A stretch of 64,000 bases of DNA from Zygnema circumcarinatum (taxonomy: Eukaryota > Streptophyta > Zygnematophyceae > Zygnematales > Zygnemataceae): positions 823,665-887,664 of the forward strand of contig CM074808.1 of the NCBI GenBank assembly GCA_037447605.1, read 5' to 3'. Position 1 is the stretch's first letter; every line of letters starts with the position of its first letter. The notes beneath the pieces were generated by a model. It saw nothing but the letters and a program-made list of their open reading frames with translations, was not told the origin of the DNA and did not search any database. Both the position numbers and the translations under genes were made by a program. Below are positions 1 through 10,805 of the stretch, piece by piece.

Positions 1-201
1 GCTATGTTGAGTAAACTTCCACCAATCTCACCATCTCGGTTTCCAACTTTACACCAACCTTTGCTCAACAAACGCTAATGCTAAATGCTTTTCGGCTACC
101 GCATTTAGAAGACCTAGAGTAATGTATTAGCTGTATTGGTAATTAATATAGTTAAATACAATTCACGGATCCGGGCCATCTAAGGTGACTGAATACTTCA
201 C

Positions 202-1423
202 CTTGTTCAGATGGCATGGATATTGCAAAGGTATGCCGAGGGGATACAGGCTCTTCTCTCCCTCCAGCTTCATGCTCTGTGTTGCCTTCGATCTCATCAT
301 CGCCCTGCTCAATTTCTCTGATGGTGCAACTGGCACACCATGAAATAGGTCTCACTGCAATCCCATCAGAACATGTCCCTACAACTCAAGGTAGGAACGA
401 TATAAATCTGAAAGGGTTCCCCCGCCTACTTCGGCAAAGTCAGCAACAGTCAGCTGCCTTTCTGCTGGCCTTGTTCCGTGGGTATTTTTAGATCTCAAAG
501 AAAGAAAGTTCACCTCGGCTAACCCTCTCAAGGGTAGGGAGACAGAACACCACAACAGCAACAGCAGAATGTGACCACCTAATAGTTAGACACATTAGCA
601 ACATTCTTATCTTCATGAAGGCATCCTATGGTAATAAATTGCATCGAACATAATGCTACCTAAGCTGTCCATGCCATGTGCATGATGGGCAAATTGTAAG
701 CAAAGGTCTTACCTCCTCCTCGCTGATTCGGAGTGTCAGGCAAAACTGCTACCAGTGCGGTAGCCGGCATCTTCTCAAGGACCATCGGCAGCTGTGTACC
801 TGAAAGCACATATCTCCTTCGAACACATAAGGGCAAGCCTGGCAGGTGCACGGAAGCAAGAGATTGTACGATTGTTTTTATACGCAAAAACCGGAATTCG
901 GCAAATTTTGATTGAATGTGTGATGCGCTTGAGCTGGCGAACTCATCAACAAGCATGGAATCTCTCTCTCTAATCTTCCCACATTATATTTTGAGTGAAA
1001 AGGAAAAGATGGGTTCACCATTGGGAAGGGTGAAGTTTCCAACGCAATTGAGAGTATTGAGCTGCTTTTCCATGGTGCCAGGCTGCAGCTTCCACTGAGA
1101 TGCCGCCCATTGTTCTGAAGTCACCTGCTCCATCAAAGAATCATCATCATCATCTTGAGACTAACGTAAAGCTAAATCAGAGTTCTTGCCTTGGTGGGGA
1201 AAATGTTTGCTAGCTATGACAGCTGGCCTCAACTTTCATAGCTCAAAACCATGTAAAAAGGACAGGAAGACCAAGCCCAAGTCAGAGGCCACAATGGCGG
1301 TAAGAACAGACCTTTTTTATGTCTGGAAGCTGCAGCAGCCAAATCTCTGCATCGTCATCAAAGATGTCATCTTTCCCAAGGCCGCTTTTCTCAGAAAGTT
1401 TGTACTGCGGGGGCACCTCAAAC
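202..1423 (-). CDS. Four linked exons of a probable RPA34 / Mediator-associated-protein-2-like gene (partial)
   Basis: Four exons read in order on the minus strand with compatible phases: 1423-1312, 1124-1019, 838-713 and 329-202, each with GT/AG ends. The first encodes an opening FEVPPQYKL, then an acidic stretch and DAEIWLLQLPDIKK. That layout (a short proline motif followed by an acidic 'elWLiq.P' segment) recalls the Pol I subunit RPA34.5/PAF49 and the plant Mediator-associated protein 2 family; this is recognition of a short motif, not an alignment. The second exon gives a basic/hydrophobic segment ending in NFTLPN; the third contains RRRYVLSGTQLP; the fourth has YPLGIPLQYP. The start codon was not resolved: an ATG near 1545 is possible but its phase does not fit simply. 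The 3' end lies beyond base 1. If the identity is right, the protein would act in the nucleus in transcription. The exon chain is more certain than the function. Confidence 0.4.
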
Positions 1424-1656
1424 CTGCCAACAGTTGGAAACAAAAGATGTGCAAAAACGATTCAAATTTCAGGCTTCCTCCACTGAGATAGGTGAAAAAG
1501 GATTAAGAAAACAAGCAAGCTCATACAACTTACACGCGCATTCTCTACCATCAAAGGACCTCCGTCCAAACCTTCATCTACTCACAAGGCGCCATTCACG
1601 ATGCAGAGCCTTCCATAATCAGCCTTCCAAACTCTAAAAAAAGTCTTCCCGGCAAC

Positions 1657-1780
1657 TCCTCTCTCTCTCGCTCTTCTCTCCTCTCATTCTCTCTCCACTC
1701 TCCTCTCTCTCTCTCACTCTCTCTCTCTCACTCTCTCTCTCTCCTCTCTCTCTCTCTCTCCAATCTCTCTCTCCTCCCTC
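1657..1780. repeat. CT-rich microsatellite
   Basis: An imperfect (CT)n tract of about 120 bases. On the minus strand it is GA-rich and lies just upstream of the minus-strand gene above, so it may be part of that gene's leader or promoter. Confidence 0.85.
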
Positions 1781-1960
1781 CGCCCTCAACATCCAACTTT
1801 TGAAACGCCTTTCGGCTCTGACCCCTCCTTCACCTCACCCGGCAGCTCCATTCTGAGTCCCTCTCTGGAGCTGCTCCTCCTGCTGCTGCACGGACGGCAT
1901 CTCCCTCTCCAAGCAGAAGCTCCTCCCTCAGCCGCTGCAACTGTCTGTCCGAGCTGGGGA

Positions 1961-2081
1961 ATTAGGATTAGGGTTTCAGCGGATCAGGGTTAGAATTAGG
2001 GTTAGGGAAAGGTTCAATGGAATTAGGTTAGGGTTAGGGTTAGAGTTCAGCGGAAAAAGGGCTAGAATTAGGGTTAGGGTC
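1961..2081. repeat. Degenerate telomere-like TTAGGG repeats
   Basis: About ten copies of GGGTTAG-like units (TTAGGG, AATTAGGG, GGGTTAGGG) separated by short spacers. Plant 5' regions often carry 'telo-box' elements (AAACCCTA) near genes of translation and cell growth, so this may be regulatory rather than a telomere remnant. The unit here is TTAGGG as often as the plant-typical TTTAGGG. Confidence 0.7.
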
Positions 2082-2660
2082 AGCAAAAGGCCCTGCTGAC
2101 GTGGCCCTTACCTTCGGAGGCCCGTTCACACTGTGGGAACGCACTCGGATTCGCCGTTCACTTTTTAGGGCATGTCAATCTAAAACGTCGATATTTTTCC
2201 GATCACTTGAATTCAGAAAACGTACACATTATCAGGGAAATATATAACAATAGTAAACTGTAAATTATGGATTTCGAAATGGTTCCCGAAGCGCCATGGG
2301 AACGGCCGCCTTGGAAGCAAACAATGAATTTTGGACGAGCCGTGCTGGCCAGGTCCGCATCGGATCGTCCACGTGACAGATCGTGCGGCCCACGATGCAG
2401 CCCGCAGTGGAACCGGGCACGAGCGGGCTTTTTTCACAATACAGTAATTATTTTTATTTATTTATTGTACAACTTCCGCGGTGGTTTCCTATAACGATGG
2501 GTCTTCCGCAATCCGTCCCACATGGAAACGGAATCTGTGAATCAATCGCGGGACGGCGTGGCACGTGCAGCGTATCACACAAAACTCGACATCTGGTCGG
2601 AAACGGGTCCGCCGGATCCGCACAACGAGGCGGAGTGGGCACTGGGCAGGCGGTGGGAGA

Positions 2661-2860
2661 GTGGGGAGAGGGAGAGGGAGAGGGAGAGGGAGAGGAAGAG
2701 GGAGAGGGAGAGGGGAGTATGATGGATAAGGAGAGAGAGGCAGGATGAGGGGGAGGAGGTGGAGTGGAAGGAAAGGGAGGGAAGAGTGAGTGAGGAAAAG
2801 GAGGTGTGGGAGGAAGAGGGAGAAGGAGAGGGAGAGGGAGAGGGAGGGGGGGTGGGGTGG
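2661..2860 (+). repeat. GAGAGG purine tract in front of the MPKPGPKPYE gene
   Basis: A nearly pure purine tract (GAGAGG/GGGAGA units) on the sense strand, ending 15 bases before the start codon at 2875. It fits a GA-rich 5' leader like those seen before several other genes in this window. Long proline/serine reading frames on the opposite strand are by-products of this composition. Confidence 0.8.
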
Positions 2861-2874
2861 GAGGAGGACCGATA

Positions 2875-4831
2875 ATGCCAAAGCCGGGACCGAAGCCATA
2901 CGAGTGCATACGGCGCGCGTGGCACTCCGACTCGCATGGAGATCTGCGGTGCCAGGTCATGCAGAACGCCATCAGGTGAGTTACGCCTGCATAGAACCGG
3001 ATTCAAAATGCGGAGCTTGAAGGGTTTGGCAGGCAGCCAGAAGTGCAATGGGAGGATGTGAACTTTGCACTTTGTATTTGCAGAATGGTTATAAGAATGC
3101 ACAAACCAGAGACGACTCTGTCGATGGTTTGGCGGGAAAAAATGGCAAGATCTGTCATGCGGCTGGATGAAATTCTCTACTCTATGGCTCGATCTCGGGT
3201 GAGAGTCAACCCCTTCTATGCCATGCAAGTTTCTGTTTGCTTACGTGTTAGTTGTTGTTAATTGTTGCCCTTTTCTTACAAGTGAAGGACAAACCCCCCC
3301 TTCCCCCTCGCTTTCCCCCCTCCTTTAAATTCTTTGCAAAACATAGACTGCATTTTTTTAGAGTGTTTGCTGTCATCCGACTCCTTTTTGTAAGCCGGTT
3401 GAAGGCAGTAATACTGGAAGTGTCGAAGGCCAGAGCAAGATCGGGAATTAGAGGCTAGTCTGTCTGCCATATGTTAAGAGCTAAGGAGTGGCATGAAAAT
3501 AAAAAAGAGCAATTTGTGTACGAGCTCTGATAGATCACATTGTTTGAAGTGTACCCTTGTGCTGAAAACGACTTGGACGAAGTTCACCTCCATCTAATGG
3601 TACTCCAAGTAATTAGAGTTGAATGAGCTGTAGTTTTCTGCAAGTTCGGGTGGGCAATGATGTTCATGGTTAGTAGTGGCCATGAATGTGTAGAAAGTGT
3701 AAGATCGGAAAGCATGTAGCAGGTGAGAGCAAACGCTCTCCAGTTTATGGAGCTTCTTGGATATGGAAATTTTGTGTAGAAAGTCATCTTATACTTTCTC
3801 TCACAGGCAGAATATGAAGACTTATCTACACTTGCAAGCCGCTTGACTGAGGCAGTGGAGTCCATCGTGGCTCGAAATGAAGAAGAGGAGGAGGTTGAAG
3901 GGCGGAAGCTGCTGCCTTGCGTTGAAGGTGGGCCTCAGATGGTCGCTGCAAGACATAGGGAGTGATATTGGGGACAAAGGAGGAGGGATGAGGGACAGTT
4001 GAAGTAGCCTGATGCAGTCTATACACCCTGGTGCACGCTTTAGAGTTGGGTTTCACAGGAAATTTTCTGTCCGTTTCATGCTTGTTGATACAATTTTGCA
4101 GTTTGTATTTTCTTGTTTATGCAGCGGCGTTGACTATTGCTCAACAACCTCTGGCCAGCCCCAACAATCGTAACAGCAGAACTTATGCTGGCAGTAGAAG
4201 CAGTCTCCGGGAAATTCGACCTCGAGAGCAGACTCTGGGAGCTCGGCCCTTCGCAGAAACAGCAGTGGGCGAGGAGAGGTTTGATAGGAGTGGAGATGGG
4301 TCTGATTTGGGAATCAGAAGCGAAGTGTTGCAGCACTGCACGTGGACCAAAAGCACGTTCACTAGGTCATACAGTCTGCAGGAAGAGGGAGGCTTGCCAT
4401 TGGCCAGTAATATCCCTCTGCTATTTCGAGGGGACCTAAATCATCAGCCTTTTCCTAGGCAGAGTGGGGAGCCCTTTCAAGAGTATCCTTTGGCTCCTCA
4501 AGAAAGATTTGGAAGGTCAACGCCTACAGAGGAAGCAACTTTCAGGCCACGCTTTGTTCCTGAATTCAGTATGGGCTCTCCGAGTAGATTATGCCACGAT
4601 GATCTGAGTCTGTTAGGGCCCACAGGAAGGGATGCCAAGTGGGAGCGATTGGCGTGGCGTGTTCAAAGATTGAAAGGGCCGGAGGACGCTTCGACAAAGA
4701 GACCACGGCAAGAGCCAAGCAATTGCAAACAGCATTTTGGGGTTGCGAATGGGGCGTCCAATGACTGCTGCAAAGACAGCGGATCGGAAAGGAGCTCCCA
4801 GGGTGTGTCCGAGTCTAGCAGCCAGCAGTGA
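2875..4831 (+). CDS. Plant-specific protein of the MPRPGPRPYECVRRAWHS family
   Basis: Four exons: 2875-2975, 3084-3198, 3807-3927 and 4125-4831, giving 347 residues; all junctions are GT/AG and phases agree. The N-terminus (MPKPGPKPYECIRRAWHSDS) closely matches, from memory, the start of an uncharacterised land-plant family sometimes labelled 'histone acetyltransferase' without good support. Exons 2-3 keep the family pattern: a WREKMARSVMRLDEILYSMA helix, then AEYEDLSTLASRLTEAVESI and an acidic run ending in LLPC. Exon 4 begins with NNRNSRTYAG, like the family's NNNPRTYL, and later holds DLSLLGP (family DLSLRLG) before a Ser/Gln-rich end. A strong donor-like site at 4922 lies past the stop, so another 3' structure is possible. 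The biochemical role is unknown; nothing visible supports an enzyme. Probably nuclear by composition (inference). Confidence 0.75.
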
Positions 4832-5398
4832 CAGACCACTGTTTGCCAAGGAGGCCGATTCGCAGGGAATTCACTTCGGAAAGTTCGGAAGGAGCAAACC
4901 TGCAATTTGTCCTTTGAACACGTAAGTGCATATAATCCTCCCCAGGAGAAGGTCATGATTGCCCTTTCAACCTAGTATGGAATATCTAATGGAGTTTTTT
5001 TCTTGTTCTTGAAGACAATGATTCTCTTTTTCGAAGTTCTGGTCACGTGATTCGAGTTTTTCTCGAAGGCAATAGCATGTTTCCAAGTGTCCATCTGGTG
5101 CATTTTTTGAGATTGGCAGAGGGAGAAAAGCGTTGCATTGTTGCAGTGGGCTACGCTGCACTGAACTAGCCAACTTAAGCCTAATTTTCAAGTCTCCAAT
5201 CCCTCTACCTCGCCATCTCATTAAGGCAGGCTCTTTTGTAAGCATCTGAATTTGCTTCAGCACGAAGTTGTACATTATAAGGAAAGATTGAGAGATCACC
5301 TGCAACTTCCTGTTTTCTAATCTGCAGACAACTCATACGTGTTAGTATTGTCTCAGACTTTCGACTAGGGTTGTGAACGGTCCTGTACTTGTGTGCAG

Positions 5399-7269
5399 GT
5401 GCGCTCTGGGAGGCATCCTCCACCTTCAAGCCGCCATGGATTTTGGGCTCCAACGAGATGGTGAATGCGAAGGCAGCACGTGGCACATACACGATGGAGA
5501 ACAGAGTTATCACGATTCCTCTTGTGTCAGACAATTTCCAAGTAATTTTTTTTGCGCCTTCTGAGTCTTTATTTCTCGATAGTGGCACACTGGGACAAAG
5601 TCACTCGACTCAGCTTTTTACCAAACTTTTTCCCATAATGAAGGCTCAGCTCTAAGCAGCTGTACCAGACAGGTCGTTTCATTGTCTCTTCTGTAGAAAA
5701 GCGGGTACAGAGTAGAGAGGAAAAAGTGGTGCAGTGGAAGTTTTACCTTCAGGTTCTGTTCAAGTCCTTGATTATCTTTTTGAGTCTTTGTCAAAGTGGT
5801 ACATAGGAGCTGAACTTCTCACCAAGAGCGGTTAATATTTTTTGGGTAACTCTACTGCACCCTCGCGTTTTGTCTTTCGCACCCCCGTTTTGAAAATTTT
5901 GCCTGCCCGTTTTGGTTACCCCCCAGTTTTGAATATTTCGGGAAAAAAAAAATTTCCCGCCCCTTTCGTCCCCTCCGATGCCCCCCCTCGAACCATTGCG
6001 GTTGCAAAACCCTCACCCGGTTGTGAAGGAACGAGGCCGACCTTCTGGCGCGCGCAATTTGGCAATCAGCCGGGACAAGAGCTATTTCGAGTACGTTGAA
6101 AGGAAAAAATGTTCCAATTGCAAGCAAGTAGGCCACAATTTAAGATCTTGCCTTAATTAGGGGTAACCTGAAAACAGAGAGTAACAGTTGCCCAACATTG
6201 GTGACCTTTGCAGTTGTGTTTAAGGTTGCGTTTTTGTACTTAAGCTTAGTTTAGTTTAGTTTTTTGTTCCTAGTTTTTTTATTTTGTGCTTGTTTCATTT
6301 GCGACTAATTTCTTGTGGTTCCCATGTTGACTTTGTCCATGTTTATTTGATGGCCTCACCATCTTGAGACCAATGCAAATCCCCTTTTCTTTTGTCGCAC
6401 ATTGTTGGAAGTCAATAGTGAAAAGGAGAAAACGAGGGGATGGAATGTCCAAAAAAAAATGAAGGGAGGGGGAATGAAAACAACCGAACTCGACGCCTCC
6501 CGGTACCCACCCATAAACTTTACCGTTAAAAGGCAACCGCGGACATAAACGAACGATCATACATTTACTTTTATCGCGTTTCGCAACAGGGGGCAGCGGA
6601 GGGGACGAAAGGGGCGGGAAAAAGATTTTTTCCCGAAATATTCAAAACTGGGGGGTAACCAAAACGGGCAGGCAAAATTTTCAAAACGGGGGTGCGAAAG
6701 ACAAAACGCGGGGGTGCAGTAGAGTTACCCTATTTTTTTCAGGAGGGTTTTTTTGGAGTGTATTCACTCAAAAATATTTTTTTTCTTATTGATGCATATC
6801 GACTGTTGACTGGACTACCAATAGTGACAGGTTTTGACTTGAAAAAACTCAGGAAACATGTTTCTAATTTCTATTGACAAGATTCTGCTGACAACAAACA
6901 CAGGCGGGATTGTACCCAATCAACTGTTTTGGTATGGACACCACCCCCTATCACAAGCGCATGCATTGTGTGCTTGGCAGCGACAATTACTCAGCAGCCA
7001 ACAGAGGTTGTTTTGTTCACAACAATGCCAAAACTCCTTGCTCGTCTTCCACCCGTTTACAAGAAATGGCCTTCTTGATCTTCCCTTGCTATGTCTGGTT
7101 GGGGGGCTTACAGCAGCTGCGACAGACAATGCCTCCATCCTTGTTCACTTTTCCATTTCTTCATCTCTCCGCCAGACCACGCCCACCTGACCCTTTTGAG
7201 AGCGGGAAAGTGGCATTGATCACACGTTGGCGATGCCATCAAATGAACCCTCTTTTGAGGGTTCTTTAG
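5399..7269 (+). CDS. Unrecognised gene: two exons flanking a transposon-bearing intron
   Basis: Exon 5399-5541 (acceptor gtgtgcag, donor CAA/gtaatt) and exon 6904-7269 (acceptor acacag, stop TAG at 7267) join in phase without stops. The second exon is open for 121 codons. The product contains PPWILGSNEMVN, then MENRVITIPLVSDNF, then the Cys-rich segment GLYPINCFGMDTTPYHKRMH, NYSAANRGCFVHNN and TPCSSS. I do not recognise the family. Neither exon joins in frame to the gene ending at 4831, although a good donor sits at 4922, so an upstream exon must be missing or the gene model just before it is incomplete. The joining intron (5542-6903) contains the complete Mutator-like element described separately. 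Alternative: part of the 3' end of the preceding gene with a different splice pattern. Confidence 0.4.
5978..6160 (+). pseudogene. MULE transposase C-terminal remnant with CCHC zinc knuckle
   Basis: The frame directly inside the left TIR encodes RGRPSGARN, then KKCSNCKQVGHNLRSCLN and a stop. Basic 'GRP' linker plus CSxCxxxGHNxxxC is the usual end of MULE/FAR1-type transposases. The catalytic DDE region and SWIM domain are absent, so only the 3' end has survived and the element cannot mobilise itself. Confidence 0.75.
6279..6560 (-). pseudogene. Second, convergent frame of the Mutator-like element
   Basis: A 93-codon minus-strand frame runs inward from the right TIR with its own ATG and ends at 6279, 118 bases from the stop of the plus-strand transposase tail. 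Its C-terminal part reads ICIGLKMVRPSNKHGQ followed by SQHGNHKK, related to peptides encoded in other elements at 22.1 and 54.8-55.0 kb. The convergent arrangement is like mudrA/mudrB of maize MuDR. No known domain is recognised. Confidence 0.5.
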
Positions 7270-9164
7270 CTGGGTATGTACGGGACTCCATTGAAGGTAC
7301 TTTTGTCCAGATTGGACCGATCACATCGTGCCATTGAGGAGATGTGCAAACCCTGATTGGATTCAGCTTAAGAGGGTACCTTCGACAGCGACCACACCAG
7401 CAAATACACACATTCACGCCAGACACTTAAGCTTCTTACGCCTCGCCAGTTTAAGTGAGAATTTTACTCACAGAGTCACAGCCCTGCTTTCGCTTTGGCA
7501 GAGATATACCTCACTCAGGACAGGAAGCACGAGTCAAGCTAGGAGCTAACCATATCAACTTACAAACACTAAGGTAATTTGAAGTTCTCCCCAAGCAAGC
7601 AAAGCCAGTAATACATTCGCTTCACGCCATGCCCCGTTCAGCAACATAACTTGGTAAAAATACTTGCATCAGCGACATTATCATGTACACACACTCACCC
7701 GGAGCTCCATGGACAAACTAAAGAAATATGCTCATTCATCCACATGCATCGTGAAACCGTCCAGTTGCATTATCTGCATCAAATGCACAATCGCTGACAC
7801 CATTTGCACATACGCAGGCACTTATCCCATCATATGCTCAAAAAATGTATCGCTATCATTAACTAACACGTTTACTCTCCACAACCACTCGTATCAAGCA
7901 GACCACTTCAGAAAGTAAACGACTCTCATCGTTATCAGCGCGATCACATACACCAAGAGAATCATTAACAAAATCAATAAGCTCACGTTCACCAGAATCC
8001 TTCAAGCCGTCTACACAGTACTCGGATCAACAGAATACTGCACATTCAACTGCATCAATAGCCCCACTTGCACAGCCAGTTGAGTGATAGGCCGCAATCA
8101 CATAATGTGGGCAGCCGCACCATCCGCATCGTACAAGTTACCATCAGAAGTGCCTTTACTGCCTCTGGCTGTTCGGATACACATTTTTAGTTCACGTATT
8201 TGATTTCCATTTGATTCTTGATGCAAGTTGTCTATAAGGAACACAGTAGGTGGAAGTGAAACTCGTAAGCTTGTCTGTTCTCTCCAGATGGAATCTGTGC
8301 AATTAAATTAAGTTTTGTCTTGTTGTGCGGTGATGCAAGTGGTACGAAAGATTGTGCATGAGCGTTGCAAGTTCAACCCTGCTTGAGAATCCAACTTTTC
8401 GAATCAATACTACTGTAGTTAGCAAACTACTGCATCTTGGCGGCAGCGGTTACGACTTGTCAAACTGCAGAACAGGCGTCTCACCCGTCCCCAGAAGGGC
8501 ACTTGTTCCTACGACCGAGCAACACGCATTCATCTTCAATAAACAAAGGACCAAAAAAGCCATAAGAAGACGCGCCAGAAAAAGCGTCCTGCGCTGCCGG
8601 CCGGGTGGCCCGGCACCAACCTCGAACCTACCCCTCGACCAAGCCCTGCCTGCCGTTCGGCAAGCAGTCTCATGAGAAGTCAGCGGCTCCATAACTGCTC
8701 AACGGCCCACTACCATGGCGGCTGCCGCTTTCAAGCCATGTGCTTGTCCTGCATCAGGCACCGCCATGATGGAGTTCAGGACAACGCCACCTGCATTCCC
8801 AATGCCATGTTGGCGTAGTGGCGTTGACTTTCAAGGGTTTTCCGGAGGGTTCAGGGCCCTCCCTCCGCTCTGCAGGGCCCGCAGTTCAGGGCGCATTTGT
8901 CGTTTGTGAGCCTGCAGAGAGGGGCGAGGTGCAACGTGGGTCGCCGTTGAAGGTTCCACTTTGAGAGAAAGCCAATCATGGTATGCCACGTCTTCAATCT
9001 GTTGACATGGGAGGCTGGGATTGGCTCAGTCCGTGGACCGAAATTGTGACCGTGTGTGTGTCCGTGTCCGTGTCCGTGTCCGTGGTCGTGTGTCTTGGTA
9101 GGACGCGGCGGCGGCGCTACAGTGCCTCCTTTGGAGGGCGAGTCCAAGCGTCAGAGAGGGGAGG
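7270..9164. other. Gene-poor stretch
   Basis: No convincing gene. Frames at 7664-7918 and 8352-8675 lack splice context and any recognisable motif. A CCGTGT/GTGTCC short tandem repeat at about 9049-9090 makes a His-Gly-rich minus-strand frame without an ATG. Some of the left part may be 3' untranslated sequence of the gene ending at 7269. Confidence 0.5.
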
Positions 9165-9172
9165 GTTCTGGC

Positions 9173-9533
9173 TATAGATCCGTATTATACACTTTGAGGT
9201 TTAATACAATGTATAATACAGTATTAATACAGTATTTTACATTGTATAAAACCCGAACGCAACTGTTAACATCCGTACAACCAGACATAGAGTCGTACGG
9301 AATTTCTGTACGAAAACTGTGTACGGAACTATACGGCCACACGGGTCACACGTGTGGCCCGTCACACGTGTTGAGTTGTTGGTTGGCCAATAATCAATCT
9401 CTGTTCAATTAGCGAGAAATCAAAAGAAAATACGTTAAATACATATAAAATACACTGTATTTTTAAAATGGTGTATAATACGCATGTATTATACAGTGTA
9501 TTAATACACGCGTTTGATACATACGGATCTATA
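9173..9533. mobile_element. 361-bp short DNA element with TATAGATCCGT ends
   Basis: The element begins TATAGATCCGT and ends ACGGATCTATA, flanked by the perfect 8-base duplication GTTCTGGC (9165-9172 and 9534-9541). It is AT-rich with many GTATAATAC units and carries two CACACGTGT motifs near the middle. Over shared sequence it is about 95 percent identical by eye to the inverted 555-base copy at 21941-22495. An 8-base duplication suits hAT or related families; the superfamily is not certain. Confidence 0.85.
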
Positions 9534-9774
9534 GTTCTGGCCCAGTTGGCAACTGGCGGGCGGTTCGCATTCGCGGGAAACAAAAATACAAACATGGTCC
9601 CCAGGAAGCTGTGGTGTAGGCGTGTAGGCGGAGGCAGTTTGTGGTAATTTTTTTGGTTGCGAGCTGCCTGATCGCGGTCAGCACCAGGGAAGTTCAAAAT
9701 AAAATAAAATCGGGAAATGTACTAAGCGGTAAAATCTGTATCATCGGCGTCATCGCTGCAACAGCTGAAGTCAT

Positions 9775-9850
9775 GTACGGTACCGTACCGTATCGTACCT
9801 TAAACTAAGGTGTCGCATCATATCGTATCTTAACGTACGGTTTTGTACGG
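9775..9850. repeat. GTACGGTACC palindromic cluster
   Basis: Several overlapping GTACGG/CCGTAC hexamers, including GTACGGTACCGTACC, in 76 bases. Similar clusters recur at 10683, 15537 and 43025. Confidence 0.7.
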
Positions 9851-10682
9851 GGAATGAACGGCTTACATTGCAGGAATGGCAAGAAGTCGAGTGCAGACTC
9901 GGTCCACACGGGTTTCCTGCCCAACCGTGAAAAAAAAATGTTTTAAGCACCAATCAGGAGTCGCTATGCAGCTTGAAATTAGGTTGCAGAACTTTTTCCT
10001 TGGCCGGAGGACGGGCGGACATCTTGTCGTTTGCGGCCGCTGGACTTACCGCCGCGTCGCCGGCATATCGGTAGTGACCGGTGAATTATTAGCCCCTGTC
10101 GGCCAATTTCTGCGCCAACCCTCGTACCTTTTCACTCTCGACGGTGGCAAGTTTCGCCGGTTAAATACGATACGTCTACGATATGACGATATATCGAAGA
10201 AACGACAAGTCGCAGTCCGGTCCTTCCGGGCCAAACATATACCGTACAGGAAACGGGACCGCCAGTTGGCCGGCTGGCTGGCCACATGGCGACAGTTATT
10301 TGAACCTTCATTAGCCTGGGTTTGGAGGTTTAGCGTTTCCCGTCCGTCCACCGGACGGTCGGATCGAACGGTTCTCGACACTTTCCGTACAGCGATCTTC
10401 AGGACCGAGTTCGAGCTACCGTACGGCACTCACTGAACCGTTCGAACAAGGTCATAAAATTCTGTATTATTTTTGTACCAGAGTTTTTTTGGTTGAATAT
10501 TTTTTCTTTTTAAAATGTTTAGCATCCGCCACATACACTTTGTATGGCGGCCAGTCATTGGCTTTCCAGTCATTTCCTTTTTTTTTTTTTTTTTTTTTAT
10601 AGAGCCATCCCCTGAACGCGCGCGCTCACGGAAATCGACGGTCCAGATGCGCCGCTCAGTGGACTCGCCAGGTGTCCTCTCT

Positions 10683-10805
10683 GTACGGCCGAGAATCCGT
10701 ACAATAATGTCAGTGCGCGATGAACCAGGGAGCCGACACGTGGTACAGTACCATTACTAGCGCCGCTACGCGACGGTAACGTACGGCACAGTATAGCCGT
10801 ACACG
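10683..10805. repeat. CCGTAC/GTACGG cluster
   Basis: At least four GTACGG or CCGTAC hexamers and GGTACAGTACC in about 120 bases of intergenic sequence; same family as the cluster at 9775. Confidence 0.6.

Larger units (their letters stand above)
5844..6730. mobile_element. Non-autonomous Mutator-like (MuDR-type) DNA transposon, 887 bp
   Basis: Terminal inverted repeats of about 134 bases (5844-5977 and 6597-6730) start GGGTAACTCTACTGCACCC and are nearly identical. The element is bounded by an 8-base target duplication, TATTTTTT, at 5836-5843 and 6731-6738. Inside are two convergent reading-frame remnants: on plus, the C-terminus of a transposase with a zinc knuckle; on minus, a second short frame. 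Long TIRs plus a transposase tail of this kind fit a Mutator-like element; the 8-base duplication is one short of the typical 9 for Mu. It sits inside the intron of the flanking gene. The high TIR match suggests a fairly recent insertion. Confidence 0.85.

Noticed and set aside
2454-3228. Long Pro/Ser-rich and Ser/Leu-rich frames on the minus strand
   Set aside because: They are the complement of the GAGAGG tract and overlap the first exon of the real plus-strand gene.
7664-7918. 84-codon His/Thr/Cys-rich frame
   Set aside because: Low-complexity composition (CA-rich DNA) and no supporting signals.
9050-9090. CCGTGTCCGTGTC repeat considered as a CRISPR-like or satellite array
   Set aside because: Only about 40 bases of short simple repeat in a eukaryotic nuclear context.
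8851-9147. His-Gly-rich minus-strand frame (HGHGHGHTHGHN) with KTWHTMIG, slightly like complex I subunit NDUFB2
   Set aside because: No ATG start, the His run comes from a GTGTCC simple repeat, and the conserved rest of NDUFB2 is missing.
9876-10436. 186-codon plus-strand frame
   Set aside because: An antisense frame of similar length is also open, there are no domains, and it spans GTACGG-type repeats.
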